This document shows positions 51,269 to 61,543 of a DNA stretch of 64,000 nucleotides, piece after piece. Source of the DNA: Phallus indusiatus (Eukaryota > Basidiomycota > Agaricomycetes > Phallales > Phallaceae); contig JAQFWX010000010.1 of NCBI GenBank assembly GCA_027605045.1, forward strand, positions 1,182,879 through 1,246,878, given 5' to 3'. Both the position numbers and the translations under genes were made by a program. Below the pieces are notes generated by a model that saw only the letters and a list, made by a program, of their open reading frames with translations, was not told the origin of the DNA and did not search any database. Each line of letters starts with the position of its first letter. Position 1 is the stretch's first letter.

Positions 51269-51843
51269 AGATACGGACTTTTTCTTCCACACGTAAAATG
51301 GTCTCAAAATGGACATACTTTGATACTGCATTGTACTTCATAATAAACACGTGGATCTGTCTTGGGCTTCTTGGGCTATTTACCTGTGCAGATATCACCT
51401 CATTTTAACCAGAAAGTGCAACGGTTCCGGTAACCCAACTTTTGTTCCGGAAATAACCCTTCCTGTTTTGCAACCGCCTTCAAGTTAAAATCCCTCGGAC
51501 CCTCCTACGTATACGAGATCCTTTTTGCCCTGCCATTCTCTCTTCACCGCTTTAGTAACGCATATAAGCTTCAATAGCATGAAAAACACAATCAGACTGA
51601 AATTCTCTACCTGTTCTAACAGCCTTCTGAAATCAAAGTAAAGCAAATGTCCTTGTATGTAATTTTCGGATAGCTCACACTCGAACTGAGTTTTGACGTT
51701 CGGACAAGTCGGTATCATCTTAACGCAATTAGCGAATGGTGACAATAATATTATTAATAAATAAAATATTTTTATGGTAGACCATAAATGACAGGGTGCA
51801 CCACTGGTGGCGGTATATTAAATATAAACTTCATGGCGCTCAT
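51269..51843. other. 3' flank with duplicated segment
   Basis: Positions 51485-51790 recur at 53240-53550 as part of the duplication that also copied the secreted-protein gene. Both copies have a minus-strand open frame sharing MSxFAxxVKxxP and CPNVxT. Whether it is coding is unclear. Confidence 0.4.
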
Positions 51844-52738
51844 TCAAGTGAAAATTGCACTGGCAACAGGATCATAACTAACGCTGATAGCATTAACAAC
51901 ACCCTGGTCAATGGTGCTCTTGGAAGGGAGAAAGAGCATGAACATCACTGCTTGCCATTTCCAAAAGAAATAAACCAAAACATACCGCAGAAATTACAGC
52001 ATTTATATCCTCGGAAATTTGCTGCAAAGCATCATCGTTAAAGATTACTAATTCGAAGGTTGAACTTTCAACTCACCTTCAGGTCAGAACTAATATCATT
52101 AAGGAGAGCTGAAATAGGTTGGAATACGCTACTGCCTAAACCCTTAATGACAGTTGCCTTGCTAGAAATCTCGCTGGCGGAGGCCACAGCTGATGCCAAT
52201 AATGGTGTGAGACTCTGGACATATGTTTCACTATCCTGATCGTTAAGGCTCGCAGACCCCTTCGTTGACGTCAGGAATCTTAGATTTATCAGTACGTAGA
52301 CTCAAACCCTCTTACCGATAACTGGCTATGTAACTAACAATACCAGTTACATTAAAACATGTTTCAAAAATGGGAATAAGAAATGTTTCTTACGTCGTCC
52401 AAAGCGGTTTTCACCGCTGAAAGCGAATTCACACTATCCTGAATCGCGACGAAACTTTCAATCAACTTGCACAACATAATCTAATTCGGTGAATAACTTA
52501 CGGCGGGGGAGGTGGTAGTCACCTGTTGAAACGCTACGCCGGCGTTTGACTTGTGCAATTTAGTTCATTCTCGGGAAGTAAAAAGGACGTAAAGACGACA
52601 TACCAATGCATTGCCGGCGGAAGTAGTCGAGCCAATCAAATCCTGCACCTCGCCTCGCGGGACGAGAGAATTAATAGGAACTGCGAGCGTAAAGGTGACA
52701 AAAGTCGTGAAGAGTGCAAATGAAGTAAAATAATGCAT
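51844..52738 (-). CDS. Small secreted Ala/Ser-rich protein, possibly HsbA-like
   Basis: A signal peptide (MHYFTSFALFTTFVTFTLAV) is followed by PINSLVPRGEVQDLIGSTTS, a dibasic-type site near LVPRG. Exons then encode SNAGVAFQQVTTTSPA, DSVNSLSAVKTALDD, DQDSETYVQSLTPLLASAVA with SASEISSKATVIKGLGSSVF, DDALQQISEDINAVISA and a last exon ending DPVASAIFT with TGA 51844-51846. Introns are about 60 nt or longer. The protein is helical, cysteine-free and rich in Ala, Ser and Asp, as in the hydrophobic-surface-binding (HsbA) / cell-wall galactomannoprotein group, but the match is by character rather than a diagnostic motif. A TATATATATACAG element lies about 85-95 nt upstream. A decayed copy lies upstream at 53573-54164. 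Confidence 0.55.
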
Positions 52739-53572
52739 GTGGAATTATAATAAAGGAGAACAATAATGTAAACTCAAAATGGGGAAAGAGAAAGATGTAA
52801 GGGTTAGTGTTTTTTGGACGTATATATATACAGAAACCCCCCCTCCCCAGCCCTCCTCCCGCGGAAGAAAAAAATTTTTTCGGTGCAAACTCGATCAAAT
52901 CCATTAAACCCGATTAGGGATCGCAAGGGACAGTGAAGATTTTAAAGTCCACAAATGGACACAGTCTCAAAACAAGAAGAATCAAAGTTCTCGTCCGTGT
53001 AGGGACTTTCAGCAGAATTAGTTAGAAGTACTCGAATATTATTATAATAATTAGTAGAAGCACCAACTGTAAACGGCGAACTGTTTATAGTCAATCTACA
53101 GCCTGAATACTATTTAGAAAAAGGAAATCTGGGACTCGGGAGGCCCTTAATATTCATGTCCACGTGCTTGTGCTGTGTCTTTGCAAAACCTACTCTATAT
53201 TTCATCTAGACTTATTCTACAACCCTGTATAATTTCGCCTTTGAATCCCTCGGATTTTCCGGACTGCGAGTTCCCGTTCGCTCTGGCAGCTCTGGCCATT
53301 CCCTCTCTTCACCAGTTTATAGTAATCGCAATTACATTGAAATTCTGTGCCTTTTGGAAAAATTGCCGGTTTGCTGTACTTCCTGTAAGCCAACAGCCTC
53401 CTCAATTCTGAACTGGAAGATGAGTCACTCGTACACACGGATTTCGGATAGCTAAAATCCGAGGTCTCGACATTCGGACAAATCGATACAACAGGGTACA
53501 ACTTAACCCACCTAGCAAATAATGACAATAATATAGATATAAATAATATTCACGTCATGGCGCTCATAGGCC
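52739..53572. other. Spacer between secreted-protein gene and its decayed copy
   Basis: Holds the promoter of the 52738 gene (TATATATATA at about 52821-52831 and a C-rich stretch at 52836-52860), and from 53240 the duplicated downstream segment. No further gene is seen. Confidence 0.45.
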
Positions 53573-54164
53573 CTAATATTGAGCGGAAACAGCATCATAA
53601 CTAATAATGCTTAAAGCATTGATAGGACTCTGATAATTGTCCTTGGGAGAGAAGAATCATAAACATAACTGTCTGGCATTCTTCAGAAAAATAAGCCCAA
53701 ACATACCGTAGAAAGTGTAGCAGTTACCTCATTAGAAATCAGCTGCAAATCGCCATCGTTAAAGATTCGAAGGCTGAACTTTTTGACTTTAAGGCGAGAA
53801 CCCCATTGAGCGTACCTGAGACAGTTGAAGTACGCTCTGGCCTAAAACCTCAAGAATAGTTGCCTTTGAGGATATCTTGAACCTCACCAGCTTGTACATC
53901 ATAATCTAACTGGCGAGTAACTTACAAACACTGGAGAGAGGCCGAGGCCTGAGGTGACAGTCAATTGCTATTGAACGTACGAGCCGAGGGTTTCTGAATC
54001 CTGATGCAATTCAGTTCATGCTTAAGAAGTAAAAATAGTCCGGACATAATGAGACATACCAATGCATAGCCTGCGAGAGTAGTCTGGACGATCAGATCCC
54101 TCGCTTCGCGAATTGGTAAGAATTGCCAACGTAAACTCGCGAGTGCAAATAAGGCAAAATGCGT
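53573..54164 (-). pseudogene. Decayed tandem copy of the small secreted protein
   Basis: Aligns in order with the gene at 51844-52738: leader CTCGCGAGTTTACG region, exon 1 end GCATTG followed by GTATGTC, the exon that in the parent encodes ATVIKGLGSSVFQPIS (here CAACTATTCTTGAGG), the LQLISNE segment and the final YDAVSAQY region before TAG. The start codon is changed (ATG to ACG at 54162-54164), the exon carrying SLNDQDSETYVQ is missing, and stop codons interrupt exon 2. Both coding loss and deletions point to a true pseudogene rather than read error. Confidence 0.65.
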
Positions 54165-54511
54165 ATAAAATTATAATGGAGGACAATAATGTAAACTCAA
54201 AAATGAAGAAACGAGATAGAAAGATACAAGATTAAATGTTTCTCAAATTTTCTATTGTAGTGTGGAATAGATGGGAATGCATAGGGTCGATGTAGTGTGC
54301 GACAACCGGGATAATGAGACCGTTGCAGGGCCAAAATTCACAAATATTTGGTTGAATTTCTGCTTGGATATCTTGGCTCTAATCATTTGTTACTCGGTGC
54401 TGGCAAGGTCCGGGCTAAAGCCTGAGAATATCGGAGCCTGAATATGAATGATTGAACAAGGACTCATTGAGTCCCTACTAATTCAGCCCTGTGTCGTGCA
54501 CGGTTTCCAGC
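54165..54511. other. Spacer upstream of nuclear coiled-coil gene
   Basis: AT-rich. The sequence just before ATG 54512 (GGTTTCCAG) looks like an intron acceptor, so an unseen upstream exon is possible. Confidence 0.35.
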
Positions 54512-55866
54512 ATGCAGGAGAGGCATCGTTTAACAGCATTGAATATTCGCGTGGCTCTTGAAAACGAACGCGGTCTTCGTTTGGAAGATAAAGCACTCTT
54601 GATCCAGGAGAAGAAAATGCGGCTTGTTCAAGAGTACGAAACGACGCGTCTGAAGACCAATCAGACGAAATTGTTATCGCAAATAGATGGTTTAGAGGTA
54701 CGAGTTCCTTTTCTTGAAAATAACGTTGTTCAAACGCGTAATTAAGAGTTTCAGAGTCAAATTGCAATATTAGAGGCGAAAGGCGAGAAAGAAGTGGAAG
54801 GGCATAGTAAAAGAATGATTGAACATGAGACGCGTATCAAAGAACTGGAGTTTGAAGTGGAGCAGAGGACGAAGGAAGTTAAAGGAGGCCAAAAGAAGAT
54901 TACAAAGCTTGAGGCAAGTATCTAGTGACTTGACTTTTGCCGTCTCCTTCATCTCATAGTATTCTCAGGCCGCTTTATTGGAAGCCCAAGAACAGGTCGA
55001 GCAGACTACTCAGGAATTAGAGATGACTCGCTTGGAGGTCGTGAACGTCGAAAATAAAGCTACTGAATGGGAACGTAAAGCGGAACAGCTCAAAATTGCG
55101 TTGGAGGTAGAAAAGGCCCGTGTCGCCGAGCTTCAAAAGCCTGTGAAACGGGATCCAACACCACCCCATGTGAGCTCTTAAATTGACTTCAAAAAAGCTC
55201 AGAAATCCCTAAGTACCTCCATCACTCAGACGGTTTCTTCGTCATCGGAGGAATCGGCGAGCGAGGAGGCAAAACCTTCAAAGAATAAGAAAGCCAAAAA
55301 GGCGGGTCCTTCGAAGGATAACACGTTGGGCAAAAAGAAGGCAGAAAAACCTTCTCGTGTTTTACGAAAGGCCGAATCGGTTCCTCCATCTTCTAAAGAA
55401 CCCGAGAGCGATGTTCGTTTGTATAAGTCTATAATTGTTAATAATGTCACTGAATACACGAAACAGGTAGATCATGAAGAGCCTGATATCGGTTCGGGTT
55501 CTCACCAACTGAAAAGGAAAGCGGAAGATCCTATTCGCCCCGCGAACGATAAACACCCCGAAAAAAGACTGAAAAAGGACGGACCTTCGATACAAAAGAA
55601 TGCTGAAGCTGAGGAGCCTGAAAATGAACAACCTGCGAAGAAGAAACGGCGGAAACTCCCATTCAGAAAAGTGTATGGGAATCCTCCAGGATTCAGTTTT
55701 GCAGAGGTAATTGTGGCTGCGAGGCTAGTAAATGTTTATAATTCTGATATTCTGATTTCAGACCGACACTGGAGCATTGGATATTCCTAGTATATTATCA
55801 CCCGTGAAAGAAGGGCAGCAAGTACCCCCAAGATTTGGAACACTAAATAGCATGCTTCGATATTGA
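54512..55866 (+). CDS. Unrecognised nuclear coiled-coil protein
   Basis: From ATG 54512 the first three exons are almost entirely coiled coil (heptads in ALENERGLRLEDKALLIQEK, EHETRIKELEFEVEQRTKEV, LEVVNVENKATEWERKAEQL), about 190 residues. A serine/acidic linker (VSSSSEESASEEAKPS) follows, with several lysine-rich nuclear-localisation candidates (KNKKAKKAGPSK, KKKRRKLPFRK) and a compact tail YGNPPGFSFAE, TDTGALDIPSILSPVKEG, ending NSMLRY with TGA 55864-55866. One intron (54914-54968) uses GCAAGT as donor. An in-frame 54-nt segment beginning GTTCGT (55412-55465) may be an intron before VDHEEPD. I do not recognise the family; the architecture suggests a chromatin or kinetochore-type structural protein, but that is only a guess. 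Confidence 0.6.
54914..54968 (+). other. GC-AG intron in nuclear coiled-coil gene
   Basis: Exon ends AAGCTTGAG; the intron starts GCAAGTATC and ends ATTCTCAG (55 nt). Reading through would meet TAG after three codons. The rest of the donor is a perfect consensus, as usual for GC donors. Confidence 0.75.
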
Positions 55867-56614
55867 TTGATTGATTAAAGTTAGGCATTGTTTGATAAAC
55901 ATTACTGTATTTATATTAATATGATGTATGAAAGATGCTATTTGCGCTATGTGAGAAACATCATGACCCTAACCAATTTGGTGAAAGAAAATCGGCTATG
56001 TAACAAGCTCCCGCTCCACAGGAGTGGGGTCAAGTTTCCCCCGGGCGACGTCTGTGTACCAGGCTTAACTGAATGACGTTGCTAAGGTTGGTCGGCTTAT
56101 AGAACTAGATATCAAAGCAATTTATTTCTTATCACTAGAATTACTGCAGGACATTCACGAAATAGGAAGGAAGAAGAAATTACTTTATACGCCATATAGC
56201 GGCGTGGTGGCCTCATTCGAATTTCAAGATGAATGGTATGTAATTAAAACACATATTCCAAGCAAACGTACGTAAAACCTGAATTTACTTATAGTAAATG
56301 CGTTAATATAATTGTGTCGATCTGATTCCGCTGAGCCTCATGTTCTGCATCTGATAGTACTTAATAGAACTTCCGCTGGCTGGTTATCGATATACATATG
56401 TGCGTCATGCCTATGGCCAAGATACTCATTTTTAGTCAAAATTGGGGTCCAAGAACAATCTTCATAAAGGTAATCGCACGCGAGATGAACAAATATGCGA
56501 ATACATGACCCGCCTAGCATGATCTAACTAACAGAACATTATATTCATACTCGTCCTACACTAGTATAGCAAGTATCGTACAAACGAGATACATGAATTT
56601 CCCTTTACAAATCG
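55867..56614. other. Convergent spacer, coiled-coil gene / RAP1
   Basis: 3' flanks of two convergent genes. One CCCTAACC word at about 55965. No gene is recognised. Confidence 0.4.
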
Positions 56615-59016
56615 TTACCACGCCCGTCCTTTCCCTTTATCCACTTTCCTCTCCCTAAGTAACCTCCCTGACGTTGTCTGCTCGCTCAAAACACGCTCCT
56701 GAGCAAGCGTACCACGAGCAGGCGTGAACGGAGTCGAGAAATCACATACTTCCTCGCATTCGTTCCAACAGCCGGAACAGACGTTTGCGTATTCAAACTC
56801 TCAGCCCCAGTCATATGAGCATCCTCTTGATCCTCATCGACATCGTTCTCAGATTCGCCTTCGTCATTTTCATCTTTTTCATAATAGTCCTCGTCGCTGC
56901 TTTGATCATGGTTTAACGGAGGTGGACTAGTATGCGGCATTTTCCGAGCAACTCGGGTAGTAGTAGTAGCCATATTGTCTTTCTGAGTATAATTCTTCAT
57001 TGTTTGCTCCGTGAGAGCTTTGATACCCTCGTTGAGTTGAATCATATCCGACATGCCTGACATTTCCGAGTCTGAAACGGCGTCGTCATGGTTGTCATAA
57101 TCGTAGTACCTATCACCATCGTCACCATCATCGCTGTTCTCAGATTCAGATCTACCATCCTCCTCGTCGCCGCCGTCGCGCTCGCCCGCAGTAGTCTGTA
57201 AAGTCTCCCAAGCTGGCAGCTCACCACGCGTCTCCTTCCTAGACTTGTTAACGCTCGACAAACGAGGCTGGGAACCTTCAGGCAACTCCGGAATGGGGAT
57301 CAAAGCCGGTCTGAGAACGGGTCTCGTTGGATCGCGTTTGCGCACTTGGTATTGTTTAAGATCAATGGTTTGAGGCTCTTGAGATGCGAGCGTGGGCGGT
57401 GGAGCTTGTGGAGGCACCGGAGATGCTGTTGCCCGGGATACTCTTCTCGTTCTGGTCGTTGGCTGCGTGGGCTGTTGAGCCGAAGGCTCAACCGACGGTT
57501 GTCTACTTCGCGACCTTGTCCTCGACGCCGGTGGCGCGTAATCGCTTTCCATCTGGCTCGGTTGATTCACGCTTGCAGCTGCAACAGAAGACACACTCGA
57601 TGCATTGTTTATAGTTGTTGAGACATTTTTGGACCTTCTGCTGCTTGGCTTTTGAGAAAGTCTTGACTTTGATAGACGGTTGTTGGCTTCGGAGACCGTT
57701 GGTGATATCGCCCTTGGTGGTTCGTCTTCTGGGTGTGCGGATTCTTCAGGCAGGAATAATGGAGGAGCTGACGCTTTTCTGTTCGCAATTCTAGTTGACC
57801 AAAATGTTTTCTTAAGAAAAAGGCTGTCCCTTACCGTGTGTTAGGTTGTACCATACGAGCTGAGACATCCTTTGAGGAACCCGGTTGAGATTGTTTAACG
57901 GCGGGAACGACTGTAGCCTCATCGTCTTCCTCCTGCTCTTCCTCTTCTTCTTCTTCTTCTTCCTCCTCCTCCTCCACGTCTACCTTTGGAGCCACACGAC
58001 GACGCTTTGAAGGTGATGCTCCACCAGCAGGCTTCTTCGCAGCTCGTTTCCTCCTGCTCTGCAGCCCTTTCTCAATATCAATCTCTTCACCTTCCTCCTC
58101 AACGACACACTCAATATCGTCAAATCGGGGTCTGTTCCTTGGTCCTCGTTTCCCATGATCTACTCTATATTGACCCTTGCCACCTCGCACAGGTGGATCT
58201 GGATCTGACGACACATACGTCTCGATTTTGTCATCAAAGATTTTGCTGTTTTTGACATATCTTTCCCGCCACGACTGCCAGGAGTGTTTGACGGCCCATG
58301 GGTAAAGGTCGGCCTAGGAAAGCCGGGAATAGACATATAAGGCATGGCTCACACGCGCGCGCAAGGAAGAAGGTAGAACAACTAACCCTTTCGCAGAGAT
58401 CTTTCCATACTTTCTGGCCTGAACGGCCTTTCATATCTCTGTAAGGAATGCGCTTTGCCAGAAACTCGACGATATGATTGTCATCGACAGGAGTGTATTG
58501 GGTCCTACCCCCTGTATTACTTTGAAAAGAAAAGGAAAGCAAGTTGTCAGGAACGGTGGCTTATTACGAGGGAGAGAGAAAAAGAAAGTTTATTAATACG
58601 CAAATTAAAAACGTACGGTTTCAATAATGGTGGCCTAATGGGATGGTCGTAACGTTTTTCTTTTATGCAGTAGTCAACCCAGGATGGTGCCTCTACCCAT
58701 TTATACCTCTCGTGGTCGTATTTCTTTGTCAAAACAGTGAACGCAGGGCCTTCCTCGCGACATATAATAACTTCAGCAGTATCCTCATCCGCCTTGGGGT
58801 CTCCACCGTGATCCTGTGGTGTTGGTGATTAACTTGAAGATTAAAAAAAAACAGGGTTTTTTTTCTCTTGATGCTTGCCTTGATTTTTTGCGCCAAGGAT
58901 TTTAAGACAGCCTTTCCTAGGTTAGGATGAAGATGTATCGGGAGAGGTTGTTTCGAAGCATTCCGCCAGAAGACTTTATCCTGCCCAACGTCTCCGTCGC
59001 CCTCCTTGTCAGACAT
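56615..59016 (-). CDS. RAP1: Rap1-like telomere protein (BRCT + Myb)
   Basis: Shelterin-type telomere protein. MSDKEGDGDVGQDKVFW begins a BRCT domain (HGGDPKADEDTAEVIICR, then WVEAPSWVDYCIKEKRYDHP). The Rap1 Myb domain follows: YTPVDDNHIVEFLAKRIPYR, SGQKVWKDLCERG, LYPWAVKHSWQSWRERYVKN. Then come basic and acidic regions (KKPAGGASPSKRRRVAPK, a run of 16 or so Glu), a long disordered RS/TP-rich part and the C-terminal SDMIQLNEGIKALTEQTMKN. Restoring one A at 56795-56797 gives a C-terminus CDFSTPFTPARGTLAQERVL and an end GKGRAW with TAA 56615-56617; unrestored, the frame stops early. The first intron is GC-AG (58814-58878). One exon join near 58600 is out of phase and unresolved. The promoter holds TTAGGG-like repeats. 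Confidence 0.87.
57935..57978 (-). repeat. Poly-glutamate (GAA/GAG)n tract in RAP1
   Basis: CTTCTTCTTC/CCTCCTCCTCC on the plus strand encodes about 16 consecutive acidic residues on the minus strand. A coding microsatellite prone to length change. Confidence 0.85.
58814..58878 (-). other. GC-AG intron 1 of RAP1
   Basis: After LKSLAQKIK the intron begins GCAAGCATC and ends CCAACACCACAG, restoring the BRCT frame DHGGDPKADED in phase 0 (65 nt). No GT donor nearby gives the right phase. Confidence 0.65.
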
Positions 59017-59618
59017 GGTCGGAATAAAGAAGAGAAAAAAATTTTCGTCACAGGTTCTGTCTAAACGTGGCACCGTCTTATAACGATAGACGATCAAACC
59101 CTATACGGAATTTGAGAACCCTCGGTGCTCCCTTGTCGCCCACAATCAAGGCTTAGGGTTTAGGTCGTAGGTCGTAGGGTTTAGGGTTAGCTTAGTGTTT
59201 TCAGCAGTCACGTGGTCACATTGGGTCACACGTGCCGCTTCCACGGTCCGGCAATGTGACAGCCACGCCATAGCGACTTGGTGGCCACCGTTATTTATAG
59301 CGTGTTGTTAGGAAAGGCGTTTGAGTATTTGTCCAGGAGTTTAAGTTAGTGGCTAACTTCTCCCAAATTCCACGTCAAGTCCGTACGGCGTATTGTACTT
59401 GGACACAGGATTTTGCTTTCCTAATTACGTAGGTCATTACTAATTGGGCTTCATCGGCATCCCCCCGCCGATTATCTTTTTAGTCGCCGTTCCGGCACTG
59501 CCCAACAGTAAATTACAAACCTTTACTTTTCATCCCATCCTCTTTGCATTTCCGCAACCTTAGCTATTTTCTTCTCTTCTTTTCTAATCGTCAATCTTTC
59601 AATTCACCACGTCGTGGG
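59017..59618. promoter_or_regulatory. Divergent promoter, RAP1 / membrane protein
   Basis: 602 bp between start codons, containing the telomere-like cluster 59151-59191 and a GC-richer part with CACGTG-like words (CACGTGGTCACA at about 59210). Confidence 0.6.
59151..59191 (+). promoter_or_regulatory. Degenerate telomeric (TTAGGG)n cluster
   Basis: Six to seven head-to-tail TTAGGG-type units: CTTAGGG, TTTAGG, TCGTAGG, TCGTAGGG, TTTAGGG, TTAG. It lies about 135 nt upstream of the RAP1 start and 430 nt upstream of the divergent gene. TTAGGG is the usual fungal and vertebrate telomere unit and the site of Tbf1/Teb1/Tay1/TRF-type Myb proteins. Confidence 0.85.
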
Positions 59619-60915
59619 ATGTCAGAACAATGGACTGGCATCCAATATCAACCTGTAGCTAACGAGAGCGGTGAAGACTCGTCGGAGGAACCCGACAAAG
59701 AGAATCAAAGCCAGAGTCAGATTCTCAACACTCATGAGCGCAAACCCCTTAGACAGCTCTCTGATAAAGACGAAGCTGCTTTACCGAATAATGACGTGGT
59801 CGAAATTTCGAGACTGCTTGTTCTTGAGCCTGTTGACAAGGACGAATCGGACTTGACATACGATCCCCAGGTCGGACCTCCACCCTTGCGTTACCCTATT
59901 CAGACCAAAAAATGGTCAATTATATCCGCTTCCGCTCTTTTCATTCTCCTCAATACTATACTACCCACTGTTATATTCTATGTCTTACGACATGGTATGT
60001 ATACCTTTATGTTATTATTGTAAGCTGCTCTTTTATGTTCAACTCTCGTTCCTTCTTTTTCTAGTCTTTCACTCGCATATAGCTATAATCCTCGATGTTT
60101 CACAAATACCAATGATACCAACACTCTTCCAATTCCCATACCGTCTCTGGCAACTTAAGCGTCGCAACGGTGAACGGTCTCCACGCATTCACGGCATCCT
60201 CACATGGGATCTTTTCCAATGGCAATTCTGTAATTTATTTTCGCGCTCTCATCTTTCACATGATTTGTCAATTTATTAACATCCTCACGTGGGTTTCTTT
60301 TTTTTTCCTTTGAATTTCAGTGTTCGCAGTAGCGTTGATGACTGGCTTATCAGTGATCACGGGTCTCTTAGAATCGTACCACCTCTTTGCATTTTCATCT
60401 ATCATCATAGCAAGTGAAATGTGCCTTCAAATTATATTCTTCAACATCTTGGCACAGTATAATATACCCCAACCATGCCGAATATCGTCAATCCAAAGAG
60501 GTGAACCTTTCCGTCCCGCCTTGTATTATATGTAAGCTTCCAACTTTCTTGGCTTTTCTTGGTGTACGATTTCCCATCTTTATTCTCTAGTATTGAAGAC
60601 CTTACGGCCGTCGATGGCGGCGCTGGAGCCCGATTTCGAGACGAGTTAGCAGAAAGATGGAATGCCTCTACACCCTTCCAGACCCTCATATACAAGATGG
60701 GTTGGATTCTGGGCTTTTCGGGTCTCGCGATGGCGCTTATTGAACTGTTATTCATGATGACGATGCCGATTGATATTTTCTTTGGACTTTCTTGGGTTAT
60801 ATTTTGGACCTGGGCGGGGTATATCACATATTATTGCATACGGTATACAAGGACTTCATTACTTGCTGAAAGGGAATGGTGGGATAAAGAAATTTTGGGA
60901 ATAGTCACCTCGTGA
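59619..60915 (+). CDS. Multi-pass membrane protein, unknown function
   Basis: ATG 59619 opens MSEQWTGIQYQPVANESGED, an acidic cytosolic N-terminus of about 100 residues, then RYPIQTKKWSIISASALFIL followed by further hydrophobic residues (helix 1). After an intron, FPYRLWQLKRRNGERSPRIH is a basic loop. Further helices are VALMTGLSVITGLLESYHLF, IIIASEMCLQIIFFNILAQY, MGWILGFSGLAMALIELLFM and IDIFFGLSWVIFWTWAGYIT. The end is DKEILGIVTS with TGA 60913-60915. Four introns join in frame. I count six or so transmembrane segments. This looks like a conserved fungal integral-membrane family without an assigned role; no transporter signature is visible. Confidence 0.7.
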
Positions 60916-61543
60916 TTTGCAGTATTATGGTGTATGTATACATATATATAAGTATTATATTACAGTGATTACTAGAGCTTGCGGATCGAGTTTGTAGTTT
61001 TATGTTGATCCTCTTCTGCGCAACACGCTGAATCACCATTACTCCGTGGTTCTTGATGCGAAATAAGTATCCAGATTTTAAATCCAGAATAGAATAACAT
61101 CCTTATGCAAACATGAGTTTTGTCCCCAGACGCCAACGACCTTTGCAACAACCTCAGCAAGCCCAAAAAGTCCAAAATCGTTCCTATTACGAGTATAGGG
61201 TCTTGAATTAAGGAAGAAATCAAAGTTTAATTATAAAAGTGCAGTTGAGGTCCTCAGGATTTAATTAGCTTCGGGGGCATAGTTGCGGACCAGTTGCAGC
61301 TTTTGAAAGGGAAAGAGAAAGCGTGACACGATCTGTGAAATCAAACTTACGTAATTTGTAAATGCTGCTTCCGCCATAACGTCAGGTGTCCGTTTCCCGA
61401 TTCACAATCGCGTCGGAGGAGAGTCAATAATATTATTATACACAGGGTTTTAGCAAAGGAATTCAGCAAAGAAGATACCACATAACATTACGCTCTTATA
61501 ACCGCGTCATATCGCGCTTTCTTTTTACCGCATCTTACGAGCT
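60916..61543. other. Intergenic, membrane protein to ADA3
   Basis: No gene recognised. The final 40 nt before ATG 61544 are pyrimidine-rich, as expected for a leader. Confidence 0.45.

Noticed and set aside
53573..54164. Second secreted-protein copy as a functional gene
   Set aside because: Start codon changed to ACG, an exon missing and in-frame stops; not explained by homopolymer errors.
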